64,000 bases of DNA from Pseudomonadota bacterium (GCA_021780935.1 JAJXXT010000071.1:62001-126000), one strand, 5' to 3'. Shown: positions 16,255-27,606, counted from the stretch's first letter. The notes: a model not told the origin generated them from the letters alone. Numbers and translations: made by a program.

Positions 16255-17096
16255 TCATCGGCGCGGGTCAGCCGGCGCACCATGCCCGCGTCCGGCTGGT
16301 TGGCGAGTTCCGCCGGCGGGTTGCCGGCGCGAAGATGCGCCAGCGTCTCGTGCGCCGCGCGCATCGCCGCCAGCACCGGCTGATGCCCCTGCAACGCGAC
16401 GCGCACCCCGTCCTCGGCGCGCGCCTCCGCCGTGCCGCCACCGAGGATGATCGGCAGCCCGGTCGCCGCATGGATCGCCGCGACATCCTCGCGCCGTTGG
16501 GCGGCGGCCAGGAACAGCGCATCCGCCCCCGCCTCGGCATAGGCGCGGCAGCGCGCCAGCGCATCCACGGCGTCCGTAACGCCCAGCGCCGAGGTGCGCG
16601 CGACGATGACGAAGCCGGGGTCGCTGCGTGCCGCCAGCGCCGCGCGCAGCTTGCCCAGCCCCGCCGCCAGCGGCAGCAGCGTGGCCCCCGCCTGGCCGTA
16701 GGGCTGCGGCAGGTCGGTGTCCTCCAGCGTCATCGCGGCGACGCCGGCCGCCTCCAACTCCACCACCGTGCGCGCCGCGCCATGGGCGTTGCCATAGCCG
16801 TGGTCGGCATCGACCAGCAGCGGCGGGTTGGCTCCCGCGCCCGGGCTGGCGACCGCGCGGGTGATGCGCCGGCACTGCTCGGCGAACTCGCTCAGCGTGA
16901 TCGCCACCAGGTCCGGCGCGCCGAGGATCGCCAGCGCCGCGACCGAGCCCGCGAACATCATCGCCTCGAAGCCTAGATCCGCCGCGGCCCGGGCGGAGAG
17001 CGGGTCGAACACGGAACCCGGATGGATTACCCGCCGCCCCGCCAGCAGGGCGCGAAAAGCGGCGCGAGGTGGGATTTTCGCGGCGGTGTCGGACAT
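16218..17096 (-). CDS. Isocitrate lyase/PEP mutase superfamily lyase (oxaloacetate decarboxylase-like)
   Basis: 292 residues. Starts with the family pattern FRALLAGRRVIHPGSVFDPLSARAAADLGFEAMMFAGS. The metal-binding stretch is LLVDADHGYGNAHGAARTV (about 93-111), followed by MTLEDTDLPQPYG. The KKCGH lyase cysteine motif of isocitrate and methylisocitrate lyases is absent, which favours the oxaloacetate decarboxylase (PA4872) or carboxy-PEP-type branch. Acts in the cytoplasm on a 2-oxo acid. It is divergent from the nucleoside hydrolase (116-base gap). Confidence 0.8.
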   Translation of the reverse strand: MSDTAAKIPPRAAFRALLAGRRVIHPGSVFDPLSARAAADLGFEAMMFAGSVAALAILGAPDLVAITLSEFAEQCRRITRAVASPGAGANPPLLVDADHGYGNAHGAARTVVELEAAGVAAMTLEDTDLPQPYGQAGATLLPLAAGLGKLRAALAARSDPGFVIVARTSALGVTDAVDALARCRAYAEAGADALFLAAAQRREDVAAIHAATGLPIILGGGTAEARAEDGVRVALQGHQPVLAAMRAAHETLAHLRAGNPPAELANQPDAGMVRRLTRADDYARAGRDFLGL

Positions 17097-17212
17097 GGCG
17101 CAGCCTCGCGTTGACAGAGCATCAGCCTGCCCGTTTCATCCTGCCGCGGGAAGCCGCAGGCCGCTATTGACCTCCCTCGCGGCCCCGCACACCAGCGCAG
17201 GAGCATCGCCCG

Positions 17213-18115
17213 TTGGCCAGGCGCGTCATCATTGACACCGACCCCGGCACCGACGACGCCATCGCCCTGTTCCTCGCCCTCGCCTCGCCGGAGATCGAGG
17301 TGGTGCTGGTCACCGTCGCCGGCGGCAATGTCGGCCTGGCGCGCACCCTGCGCAACGCGCGGGCACTGGTCGCCCTCGCCGATGCCGATATCCCGGTGGT
17401 CGCCGGCGCCGACCGGCCGCTGCTCGGCCGCTTCACCGACGCCGCCACCGTGCACGGCGAGGACGGGCTGGCCGGCATCGCGCTGCCCGAGGGCAGGCCG
17501 GCCGCTCCGGGTATCGCCGCCGACGCCATTCGCGCGGCGCTGCGCACCGCAGGCCCAGGCGGAATGACGCTGGTCGGCATCGGCCCGGCGACCAACCTCG
17601 CCCTGGCGCTCGCGACCGAGCCCGCGCTCGCCGCCAACATCGCCGAAATCGTGCTGATGAGTGGCGCCGCCGGCCCCGGCAACGTAACGCCGCATGCCGA
17701 GTTCAACGCCTGGTCGGACCCCGAAGCGCTTGGCGTGGTGCTGGCGTGCGGCCGACCGGTCACGCTGGCAACGCTGGATCTCACCCGCCAGGCGATCTGC
17801 ACTGGGGCATGGCTCGCCTCCCTGCCGGCGGGTGGACGTTGCCTGGCGGCGGCGCGGGCGATCCTCGGCAGCGTGCCGATGCGCGCCTATCCCGCGGGCT
17901 TCGGCCACCCGCAGCACGATGCCTGCGCCATCGCGTGGCTGGTGGCACCCGCGCTGTTCACCACCGTCCCGGCGCAGGCAAAAGTCGAGCTGGCGGGCGA
18001 GGCGAGGGGGCGGACCGACATCCGCACCGGGCAGGGGGATGCCCTGTTCCTCGACCATATCGACGCACCGGGCTTCTTCGCCCTCCTCGCCGAGCGGCTC
18101 TCCCGTCTGCCCTGA
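17213..18115 (+). CDS. Inosine-uridine preferring nucleoside hydrolase family protein
   Basis: 300 residues. The signature RRVIIDTDPGTDDAIAL at the N terminus gives the calcium-binding aspartates (DTDPGTDDA, residues 8-16). The central NLALAL and NVTPHAEFNAWSDPEA segments and the active-site histidine in HPQHDACAIAWL near 230 are conserved. It cleaves the N-glycosidic bond of ribonucleosides for salvage. The frame offers only a TTG start at 17213, preceded by CAGGAGC at good spacing. Confidence 0.88.
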   Translation: MARRVIIDTDPGTDDAIALFLALASPEIEVVLVTVAGGNVGLARTLRNARALVALADADIPVVAGADRPLLGRFTDAATVHGEDGLAGIALPEGRPAAPGIAADAIRAALRTAGPGGMTLVGIGPATNLALALATEPALAANIAEIVLMSGAAGPGNVTPHAEFNAWSDPEALGVVLACGRPVTLATLDLTRQAICTGAWLASLPAGGRCLAAARAILGSVPMRAYPAGFGHPQHDACAIAWLVAPALFTTVPAQAKVELAGEARGRTDIRTGQGDALFLDHIDAPGFFALLAERLSRLP

Positions 18116-18179
18116 TCCCGGCGACGATCGCGGTGGCCTGCCACGTGACACGCAGGGCCGGCCGCGCTAGTTGCGGGAA

Positions 18180-20834
<2,655 letters not shown>

Positions 20835-20862
20835 GCGGCGCGAATCTTACCCGGGAGCAGCC

Positions 20863-22116
20863 ATGCCGATCCGCGGTTCCATCGACCTCAATGACGGGCG
20901 GACGATCGAGGGCTGGGTCTTTGCCGACGAGACGCCGCTGCACCGCTTCACCCTGCGTGTGATGGCGGGCGGGCACGAGGTCGGCACCTGCACCGCCGAC
21001 CGCTATCGCGAGGACCTCGCCCGCGCCGGCATCGGCGGCGGCAACGTGGCGTTCCGCTTCGAGGTGCCACCCTTCACCGCGCTCGACCCCGCCCTGCTCA
21101 GGCTGCGGCTCGACGGCAGCGACGTCTATCTGCTGCCGCCGGGACCAGGACCGGGGCCAGGACGGGGAGCAGCATCGGCGCCGGCAGCCGGCGCGGCGAC
21201 GCCCGGAAGCTTTGGCGGTCTATGGCTCGATCAGCCGGACTGGATCGACGTTCTGGGTTCAAAACATCGTGCCGGCGCCATCGACGACGCGACCGCCGAG
21301 CTGCTGTTCCGCTTCGCGCGCGACGGCTATGTCGTGCTGCGCGGCGCCATCGACGAGGTGACGCTGGCGATGATCAACGCCGCGATCGACCGCGCCTGGT
21401 CCGCGCCGCCGGAGGGGCTGCTGGTCGAGACGTTCGAGCCGGACGGTATCATGCGCTACGTGCCGCCCGAGGCGGCGTTGCGCCACGGCCGCACCAAGAT
21501 GCTCGACCTCTACGCGCATGATCCGATCCTGCGCCAGGCGATTGCCAACGCCCCCTCGATGCGCTTCCTCGCCGCCCTGTTCGCCGAGACGCCCAAGGCG
21601 TTCCAGTCGCTTTATTTCGAAACCGGATCGCAGCAGGCGATGCACAAGGACACCGCCTACGTGAAGATCGACGCCAACCCGCTGGCGCTCGCGGCGACCT
21701 GGCTGGCGCTCGAGGACATCCGGCCCGAGACCGGCGAGCTGGAATACTATGTCGGCAGCCACCGTGCGCCGCATTTCCTGTTTGCCGGCGGTTCGAAATG
21801 GATGGAGGCGGAGCCCGAGGCCCATCCCCGTTTCCTCGAAAGCCTGCACCAGGACGCCGCAAGTTTCGGCCACCGGCGGGAGCGGTTCCTCGCCCGCGCC
21901 GGCGATGTGCTGGTCTGGCACGCCGACCTCGCGCATGGCGGCTCGGCGGTGGCACCGGCGGCCGGCGGCGCCGGTGCCAGGCCGTCGCGGCGCAGCCTGG
22001 TCACGCATTTCACCGGCGCGTCCCACCAGCCCTTCTACCGCCGCGAGCACGTGCACGCCGAACTCGCCTCACCGTCCTGCGCCTTTGTTTCGCAATACGG
22101 CCCGATACCGGGATGA
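20863..22116 (+). CDS. PhyH-family Fe(II)/2-oxoglutarate dioxygenase with an N-terminal beta domain
   Basis: 417 residues. Residues 1-90 form a small domain (GSIDLNDGRTIEGWVFAD and RYREDLARAGIGGGNVAFRF) also found on glycosyltransferases and methyltransferases. A Pro/Gly/Ala linker (92-113) leads to a phytanoyl-CoA dioxygenase domain: iron ligands H261-x-D263 (MHKDTAY) and H358 (ADLAHGGS), and the probable 2-oxoglutarate arginine in SRRSLVTHF (376-377). All catalytic residues are present. It sits 28 bases after alaS and converges on a PhnZ-like oxygenase gene. Known PhyH-type partners of PhnZ hydroxylate aminoethylphosphonate, but the substrate here is unproven. Confidence 0.85.
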   Translation: MPIRGSIDLNDGRTIEGWVFADETPLHRFTLRVMAGGHEVGTCTADRYREDLARAGIGGGNVAFRFEVPPFTALDPALLRLRLDGSDVYLLPPGPGPGPGRGAASAPAAGAATPGSFGGLWLDQPDWIDVLGSKHRAGAIDDATAELLFRFARDGYVVLRGAIDEVTLAMINAAIDRAWSAPPEGLLVETFEPDGIMRYVPPEAALRHGRTKMLDLYAHDPILRQAIANAPSMRFLAALFAETPKAFQSLYFETGSQQAMHKDTAYVKIDANPLALAATWLALEDIRPETGELEYYVGSHRAPHFLFAGGSKWMEAEPEAHPRFLESLHQDAASFGHRRERFLARAGDVLVWHADLAHGGSAVAPAAGGAGARPSRRSLVTHFTGASHQPFYRREHVHAELASPSCAFVSQYGPIPG

Positions 22117-22134
22117 TACCCAGTCCCGGTCGTG

Positions 22135-22710
22135 TCAGCCGGTCAGCAGGCAGCGCCCCACCGCCGCCATGAAATGCGCGACCGGCGGCGTCGCCAGCCC
22201 CACGACCTTCGCCGCCTCGTCGTAGCGGCGCAGCCGCACGGCATCCGCCGCACCCGGCAGCGCCGCGAAATCATCGGCTTCGGCCGGCGACATTGCACCG
22301 CCCTGCAACGCCAGGCTGCGCACCGAATCCTCCGACAGCTTGGCGGCATAGGTCGGTTCCGTGGCGCAGAGATAGCGCTTGGCGGCAACATGCAGCCGCA
22401 CCGGCTCCGTCACCTCGGGCCCGAACCAGCGGCGCAGGTATTTCCACCCCAGCGCCTCGTGGTGGTCGTCGATACCCTCGGCGGCCGGGTCCTCGCCGAG
22501 ATAGTGCACCAGATGGCCGATATCGTGCAGGAGTGCCGCGGCGACCATGGCGTCGGGGCCGCCGTCACGCTCGGCGAGCCATGCGGCCTGAAGCGCATGC
22601 GCCTGCTGCGAGATCGCGGCGAGGCCATAGCGGCCCTGGGCGCGGTTCTCCAGCAGGTCCTGAATGATCGTGATCGGGTGAGTGGCGCGCGGTTCCATGG
22701 GCTGGCTCAT
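22135..22710 (-). CDS. PhnZ-like HD-domain mixed-valent diiron oxygenase
   Basis: 191 residues, about PhnZ length. The six diiron ligands expected from PhnZ all have counterparts: H38 (QQAHALQ), H62 and D63 (LLHDIGH), H84 (DDHHEAL), H107 (VRLHVAAKRYL) and D164 (RRYDEAAK). The lysine four residues after H107 (K111), which binds the phosphonate in PhnZ, is also kept. The gating glutamate of PhnZ (in YIGEAINQLEH) is missing (YGLAAISQQAH). The family cleaves C-P or C-C bonds with O2. Convergent with the PhyH dioxygenase gene. A different substrate from PhnZ is likely. Confidence 0.78.
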   Translation of the reverse strand: MSQPMEPRATHPITIIQDLLENRAQGRYGLAAISQQAHALQAAWLAERDGGPDAMVAAALLHDIGHLVHYLGEDPAAEGIDDHHEALGWKYLRRWFGPEVTEPVRLHVAAKRYLCATEPTYAAKLSEDSVRSLALQGGAMSPAEADDFAALPGAADAVRLRRYDEAAKVVGLATPPVAHFMAAVGRCLLTG

Positions 22711-22750
22711 CGCTCGATCATAGCGTGCGCCATGGCCGCCGGCGCGTTGC

Positions 22751-22771
22751 CATCGATATATAATATCGATG
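22751..22771 (+). promoter_or_regulatory. Perfect AT-rich palindrome containing a -10 hexamer
   Basis: CATCGATAT, ATA, ATATCGATG: 9-bp arms with a 3-bp spacer. TATAAT lies at 22759-22764 in its centre. It sits in the divergent gap between the PhnZ-like gene and the small membrane-protein gene, in otherwise GC-rich DNA. A repressor bound here would mask the -10 element. No good -35 was found at 16-18 bases. Confidence 0.5.
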
Positions 22772-22821
22772 CAAAATCGCTCGCGCCCGACCAGGCTGCT
22801 CCAGCCGTGCCACCTTCGCGC

Positions 22822-23217
22822 ATGGTGCCACCGCGCCCGCCCGTGATAAACTCACCGGATGACCCATCCATCACCCTGCCCGCAAAACCCAACAAGCTCG
22901 GTGGGCTGAAGCCGATGCCGCCCGATATTCTCGCTGCACGCGCCGCCATGCTCGCGATCGGCATGGTCGGCATCGCCACCGTCTATCTCTACATGCGCAA
23001 TATCGACCGCCTCGCACGCTCCCGCGCCTATTGGTTTCTCGGCCTGCTGATGATCGTCTTCTGCGGCCTGATCGTGCCGAACCTGCAAGCCGCTGCCGCC
23101 CTCGCGCTCGAGGGTTCGCAGGAGAGCCAGCGCTTCTTCATGACGGTCGTCTTTTCCCAGGGCGTCTTGATGATGGTGATCATCTTCGGCACGATCTGGC
23201 GTCGCCGCCGGCGCTAG
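22822..23217 (+). CDS. Small two- or three-helix membrane protein, function unknown
   Basis: 131 residues. Proline-rich soluble N terminus (about 30 residues), then hydrophobic segments near 44-58 (AMLAIGMVGIATVYLY), 68-92 (WFLGLLMIVFCGLIVPNLQAAAAL) and 103-124 (FFMTVVFSQGVLMMVIIFGTIW), ending in RRRRR. ATG 22822 is preferred to the in-frame ATG at 22732, because the latter would put the 22751-22771 palindrome inside the gene. No family recognised. The 72-base gap to the thiolase gene may allow co-transcription. Confidence 0.6.
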   Translation: MVPPRPPVINSPDDPSITLPAKPNKLGGLKPMPPDILAARAAMLAIGMVGIATVYLYMRNIDRLARSRAYWFLGLLMIVFCGLIVPNLQAAAALALEGSQESQRFFMTVVFSQGVLMMVIIFGTIWRRRRR

Positions 23218-23289
23218 GCGCATGCAGGCCCGCGCGGAACCCTGCCGCGCGCGACACCACCAGGAAGCTGCCGAGCAACGGAGTTCGAC

Positions 23290-24429
23290 ATGACCGATAT
23301 CGTGATCGCGGGCTATCGGCGCTCGCCGTTCCACCCGGCCCACAAGGGCGACCTGGTGAAAATCCGCCCCGACGATCTGGCCGGCGCCGTCATCAAGGCG
23401 CTGGTGGCCGAGACCGGCGTCGACCCCGGCGCCATCGAGGACGTGATCGTCGGTTGCGCCTTTCCGGAGGCGGAACAAGGCTTCAACGTCGCGCGCATCG
23501 TCTCCTTCATCGCCGGCCTGCCGCAATCGGTGGGCGGCGTCACCGTCAACCGCTTCTGCGGCTCCTCGATGCAGGCGATCCACCAGGCCGCCGGCGCAAT
23601 CACCATGGGCGCCGGCGATGTCTTCATCTGCGCCGGCGTCGAAAGCATGAGCCGGGTAGCGATGGGTGGCTTCAACCCGATGCCGAACCCCGGGCTGATG
23701 GAGACCTTCCCCCAGGTCTATATGTCGATGGGCGACACCGCGGAGAACGTTGCGGCCATGTATCAGCTCTCCCGCGTCGAGCAGGAGGCGTTCGCCGTGC
23801 GCAGCCAGGCCAAGGCCGCCCGGGCGCGCGAGGATGGGCGTCTGGCAGCGGAGATCGTGCCGATCGCCACCGCCGCCGGCACCGTGGCGCGCGACGGCTG
23901 CATCCGCGCCGAAACCAGCGCCGCGGGCCTCGCCGGCCTGAAACCCGCCTTCAGGCAGGATGGCACCGTCACCGCCGGCACCTCCTCCCCGCTCACCGAC
24001 GGCGCGACCGCGGTGCTGGTCACCAGCGGCGATTTCGCCCGCGCGCACGGCCTGCCGGTCCTGGCCAAAATCCGTGCCATCGCGGTCTCTGGCTGCGCGC
24101 CCGAGATCATGGGCATGGGCCCGGTCGGCGCCTCGCGCAAGGCGCTGGCCCGCGCGGGGATCACCGCGGCCGACATCGACATCGTCGAGATCAACGAGGC
24201 CTTCGCGAGCCAGGCCATCGCGTCGCTGCGCGAGCTGGCATTGCCGGAGGAGAAGGTCAATCTCGACGGCGGCGCGATCGCCATCGGCCACCCGCTGGGT
24301 GCGACCGGCGCGCGCATCACCGGCAAGGCGGCCGCCTTGCTGCGGCGCGAGGGCGGACGTTTCGCGCTCGCTACGCAGTGCGTCGGCGGCGGTCAGGGCA
24401 TCGCGACGGTGCTTGAGGCGGTTTCGTGA
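23290..24429 (+). CDS. Acetyl-CoA C-acyltransferase (degradative thiolase)
   Basis: 379 residues with the complete thiolase active site: nucleophile C90 in NRFCGSSMQA, the histidine of AIAIGHPLGATGAR and the acid/base cysteine of TQCVGGGQG. It performs thiolytic cleavage of 3-ketoacyl-CoA to acyl-CoA and acetyl-CoA in beta-oxidation or aromatic-acid pathways. No adjacent fadB. It may serve the branched-chain acyl-CoA operon 4 kb downstream (inference). It converges with a periplasmic protein gene. Confidence 0.93.
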   Translation: MTDIVIAGYRRSPFHPAHKGDLVKIRPDDLAGAVIKALVAETGVDPGAIEDVIVGCAFPEAEQGFNVARIVSFIAGLPQSVGGVTVNRFCGSSMQAIHQAAGAITMGAGDVFICAGVESMSRVAMGGFNPMPNPGLMETFPQVYMSMGDTAENVAAMYQLSRVEQEAFAVRSQAKAARAREDGRLAAEIVPIATAAGTVARDGCIRAETSAAGLAGLKPAFRQDGTVTAGTSSPLTDGATAVLVTSGDFARAHGLPVLAKIRAIAVSGCAPEIMGMGPVGASRKALARAGITAADIDIVEINEAFASQAIASLRELALPEEKVNLDGGAIAIGHPLGATGARITGKAAALLRREGGRFALATQCVGGGQGIATVLEAVS

Positions 24430-24463
24430 TACCCCGCGCCCGCACGGCCCGCGCGCGACGTGA

Positions 24464-25072
24464 TCAGAGCGGTGGCACCACGCCGCGCTCGCCCACCCGC
24501 ACGCGCAGCGCGGTGTAGCCGCCAGGGCCCTCGGTGGCGTCGAGGCTCACCGCGGCGCCCTTCTTGAGCAGCGCCGTGGTGCCGGGGTCGAGCCGCACGA
24601 TCGGCGTGCCCGGCGGCACATCCAGCACCTGCCGCCCGCCCTTGTAGGTCACTACCAGGCTGGTCCCGTTGGTGCTTTCCACGGTGCCGACCGTCCCGTT
24701 GGTCATGCTCTGGTCGGGCCGGGTGCCGGGCATGGGCCGGTGCCCTTCGCCGACGCCACGCAGGCTCGGCGGAAAGATATGCACTTCGAGGGCGCGCAGA
24801 TGGCCGCCCGCCTCCGGCAGCGCCGCGGCGCCGACATAGCTGCCGGGCCCGATATCGGCGAGCCGCGCCGGCGCGATGCCGATGATGCGCACGCTCGCCG
24901 GCACCGTGACGCGCGTGGTGTCGCCCGCCTCATTCAGCGTCAGGACGCCGTGCGCAAAGCTGGTGACGGTGCCGCGCAGATGGGTGACGGCGGCCAGCGC
25001 CGAAGGGGCGGCGAGGGCAGGGGCGGCGGCGAGCAAGCCGCCCAGTATAAGGCGCGCGATCGTGGCTTTCAT
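24464..25072 (-). CDS. Exported DUF5666-like beta protein
   Basis: 202 residues. A Sec signal peptide, MKATIARLILGGLLAAAPALAAPSALA, is cleaved near residue 22 or 28. The mature part has two repeats of the type 'HLRGTVTSFAHGVLTL..VTVPASVRIIGI' and 'VGTVESTNGTSLVVTYKGG..LDVPPGTPIVRLDPG', the small OB-like pattern of DUF5666 proteins. Probably periplasmic; biochemical role unknown. Divergent from the TPR gene at 25170. Confidence 0.7.
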   Translation of the reverse strand: MKATIARLILGGLLAAAPALAAPSALAAVTHLRGTVTSFAHGVLTLNEAGDTTRVTVPASVRIIGIAPARLADIGPGSYVGAAALPEAGGHLRALEVHIFPPSLRGVGEGHRPMPGTRPDQSMTNGTVGTVESTNGTSLVVTYKGGRQVLDVPPGTPIVRLDPGTTALLKKGAAVSLDATEGPGGYTALRVRVGERGVVPPL

Positions 25073-25169
25073 GCCGAGCTCTCCTGCAAAAGCGAGACAT
25101 GGTGCGGCCGGGGCGGAATCCCAGGCCGGACGGGTTCGCAGCCCCGCGCGGCTTGGCTAGTGTCGGGCC

Positions 25170-26624
25170 ATGTCCCAGGCCGCCCTTGTTCCCTCGTCAT
25201 CCGCAAGCCCGGCGCCCGCGCCAGCCGCCGGCGTGCTTCCCCCCGGCAACGTCGCGGTGCCGGCCGGCGAGGTTTTCGCCGTCGCCTCGGAGTATTTCGA
25301 GGCCGGTCGCCTCGACGCCGCGGAGCGCATGCTGCGCCACGTCCTCGCCGCCAACGCCGAGCAGCCGGAGGCGGTGCACCTGCTCGGCCTCGTCGAGCAC
25401 AAACGCGGCCATGGCGAGGCGGCGGCGGCCCTGGTCGAGCGGGCGATTGCCGCCGGCGGCCGGCGGCCGGTGCATTACCGCAACCTCTCCGAGATCTACC
25501 GCCTGTTGGCCAGGCTCGACCAGGCCAACGCCGCCGCCCGCCGCGCCGTGGCGCTCGACCCGGCGGACCCGCTGGGTCTGTTTAACCTCGCGATGGTGCT
25601 CTACGATCGCCTGGAGGTGAGGGAGGCGATCGGCGCCGCCCGCGCCGCCCTCGAGATCAGGCCCCATCTGCCGCAGGCGCACATGAAGCTGGGCCAGGCC
25701 CTATTGCTGCAAGGCGAGCTCGCCGAGGGGTGGGAGGAGTATGAGTGGCGCTATCAGATCCCCGGTGCCGCGCCGCTGATGCCCAAGACCGACCGCCCGC
25801 AATGGGATGGCAGGCAACTCGGCCCCGGCGAGCGGCTGCTGCTGATCGCGGACCAGGGTTACGGCGACGTCATTCAATTTTCGCGATATATCCCATGGGC
25901 ACAGGCGCGGGCCGCTGACGTAACCCTCGCCTGCTCAAAGGAATTGCTCTCGACCATCGAGCGCATCGTGCCGGGCCTGGAAACGTTCAACCGTTGGGAG
26001 GCGTGCCCATCCTTCACGGCGTTCTGCCCGCTTTCCGGCCTGCCGCGGTTGGCGGGCACCAGGCTGGCGAGCATTCCGGCCCCGGTCCCGTACCTGCGGA
26101 CCGACGCGACGCTGGTTGCAACCTGGCGGGAGAAGCTCGCGGCGCGCATCGAGCCCTCGCGCCGCCGGGTCGGCATCACCTGGGCGGGGCGGCCGACGCA
26201 CAACAACAACATCAACCGCACGATCCGGCTCGAGACCTTGGCGCCGATCTTCGATGTGCCTCGTATCACGCTGATCTCACTGCAAAAAGGACCGGCTGTG
26301 GCGGAGCTGGCGGGCTATCGTGGCGCCGCCCCCCTGGTCGATCTCGACCCCGAGATCAGCAGCTTCGACGACACCGCCGCCATCATCGAGAGCCTCGATC
26401 TGGTGCTCTGCGTCGATACCTCGCTCGGCCACCTTGCTGGCGCGCTGGGTCGCCCGGTCTGGGTGATGCTGCCGCACGCACCGGACTGGCGCTGGCTGCT
26501 CAACCGCTCGGACACGCCCTGGTACCCGAGCATGCGGTTGTTTCGCTGCCCCGCGCCGCGGCGATGGGATTTGTTGCTGCCGCAGGTGGCACAGGCGCTG
26601 CAGGAGTGGAGTGAGGTCCGCTGA
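25170..26624 (+). CDS. TPR-containing protein with a GT9-like glycosyltransferase domain
   Basis: 484 residues. After a Pro/Ala-rich leader, TPR units run from about 32 to 195 (ASEYFEAGRLDAAERMLRHVL; AVHLLGLVEHKRGHGEAAAALVERAI; HYRNLSEIYRLLARLDQANAAARRAV). The C-terminal half has the features of ADP-heptose transferase-like enzymes: GERLLLIADQGYGDVIQFSRYIPW, VGITWAGRPTHNNNINRTI and CVDTSLGHLAGALGRPVWVMLP. It may glycosylate proteins or envelope glycans. A PEP-CTERM gene lies 188 bases downstream. Confidence 0.8.
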   Translation: MSQAALVPSSSASPAPAPAAGVLPPGNVAVPAGEVFAVASEYFEAGRLDAAERMLRHVLAANAEQPEAVHLLGLVEHKRGHGEAAAALVERAIAAGGRRPVHYRNLSEIYRLLARLDQANAAARRAVALDPADPLGLFNLAMVLYDRLEVREAIGAARAALEIRPHLPQAHMKLGQALLLQGELAEGWEEYEWRYQIPGAAPLMPKTDRPQWDGRQLGPGERLLLIADQGYGDVIQFSRYIPWAQARAADVTLACSKELLSTIERIVPGLETFNRWEACPSFTAFCPLSGLPRLAGTRLASIPAPVPYLRTDATLVATWREKLAARIEPSRRRVGITWAGRPTHNNNINRTIRLETLAPIFDVPRITLISLQKGPAVAELAGYRGAAPLVDLDPEISSFDDTAAIIESLDLVLCVDTSLGHLAGALGRPVWVMLPHAPDWRWLLNRSDTPWYPSMRLFRCPAPRRWDLLLPQVAQALQEWSEVR

Positions 26625-26632
26625 CTGGCTCG

Positions 26633-26664
26633 GTGACATAAAAAATCGTAGATTGTGGTATAAA
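26633..26664 (+). promoter_or_regulatory. Candidate promoter of the PEP-CTERM gene
   Basis: An extended -10 element, TGG followed by TATAAA (26656-26664), sits in a local AT-rich patch. GTGACA at 26633-26638 could serve as -35, though the 20-base spacer is long. The start codon is about 150 bases downstream. Confidence 0.4.
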
Positions 26665-26812
26665 AAAGACTTGCTGCCTGATAACCGCTGTGGTCAAAAC
26701 CTGAGACGGCGCCACGCCGAACTGCACATCGTTCGCTTATCGGAGCGAAGGCGTGGCGATCGCGTAACGGGTTGGCGCGGGACGCGCCGCCGGCGGAAGG
26801 GTTCATGGCGCG

Positions 26813-27583
26813 ATGAGGCGAGTTCTGGCCCCGTTTTTTGCGGCGCTGCTGTTTCTTGGCGCGGCCTCGACCGCCAGGGCGGATACCGTCTGGACAGCCC
26901 AGAACGCTCAGTTCGGCTTCTGGACCGATGCCAAGGGCCATCCGTATGGGGCGCCGCAGATCGGCCCCGATTATGGCCTGCTCTCCGGTTCGTTCACCGT
27001 CGACAGCGCCGGCAACGTCACCAGCTTCGACCTGACGACGACCCCCTCCCGCAATTCCGATAACCCTTATTTCGGCGGTTGGACCTATGACAGCAGCACC
27101 GCCTCGGTCACCGATATCAACCCGGCCGGCAACCCGCTCACCCTGCTGCAATTCACCACCAACGCGCTGTCCGTCGATGGCCCCCGGGAAACGCTGAGCC
27201 TGGTTTTCGTCAGCAACCTGCTCAGCGGCAAGACCATCGCATCAGGCTATTCGCTGCTCTGCACCAATAACAACGCGCTGTCGCAGGGGGCCTGCGGCCA
27301 GACGCCATCTGCCGAATTCGACCCCACCGCCGGCAACGGCAACCCGAGCCAACTTGCGGCCGGTGACCCGTATCGCACGATCGGAATACCGTTTTCCGAC
27401 CCGCCGGTTTGGGCCTCGCGGGTCGCGTTGCCCGGGCGGGCGCCGGCCTGTGCGGGTGCTGCCTGTTTCACCGCCGCGCCGGCGCTCGTGCCGGTACCCG
27501 AGCCCGGTTCCCTGAAGCTGCTGCTGACCGCGCTGGCCGGGCTCGGCTGGGTGGTGTGGCGGCGGCACGTCCGGCCCGGCTGA
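26813..27583 (+). CDS. Exported PEP-CTERM sorting-domain protein
   Basis: 256 residues. Signal peptide MRRVLAPFFAALLFLGAASTARA (cleavage about residue 23). The secreted beta-rich body carries Asn/Thr/Ser-rich repeats. At the C terminus lies VPEPGSLKLLLTALAGLGWVVWRRH: the PEP motif, one membrane helix and a basic end, the sorting signal recognised by exosortase. Known family role: surface anchoring or release during exopolysaccharide formation. No exosortase or eps cluster occurs in this window. The function of the body is unknown. Confidence 0.88.
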   Translation: MRRVLAPFFAALLFLGAASTARADTVWTAQNAQFGFWTDAKGHPYGAPQIGPDYGLLSGSFTVDSAGNVTSFDLTTTPSRNSDNPYFGGWTYDSSTASVTDINPAGNPLTLLQFTTNALSVDGPRETLSLVFVSNLLSGKTIASGYSLLCTNNNALSQGACGQTPSAEFDPTAGNGNPSQLAAGDPYRTIGIPFSDPPVWASRVALPGRAPACAGAACFTAAPALVPVPEPGSLKLLLTALAGLGWVVWRRHVRPG

Positions 27584-27588
27584 ACCCG

Positions 27589-27606
27589 GCCCGGCCGCGG
27601 CCGGGC
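27589..27606. terminator. GC palindrome between convergent genes, possible bidirectional terminator
   Basis: GCCCGGCCG followed by CGGCCGGGC is a perfect 18-bp palindrome located 6 bases after the PEP-CTERM stop and 47 bases before the hydrolase stop. It would form a strong hairpin on either transcript, but no T-tract follows, so intrinsic termination is uncertain. Confidence 0.35.

Noticed and set aside
22732..22821. Upstream ATG for the small membrane protein
   Set aside because: Would place the 22751-22771 palindrome and TATAAT inside the coding sequence, and the added residues show no conserved pattern.
26650..26680. Sigma-54 promoter of the PEP-CTERM gene
   Set aside because: GG and GC elements are 14 bases apart, not the required 10.
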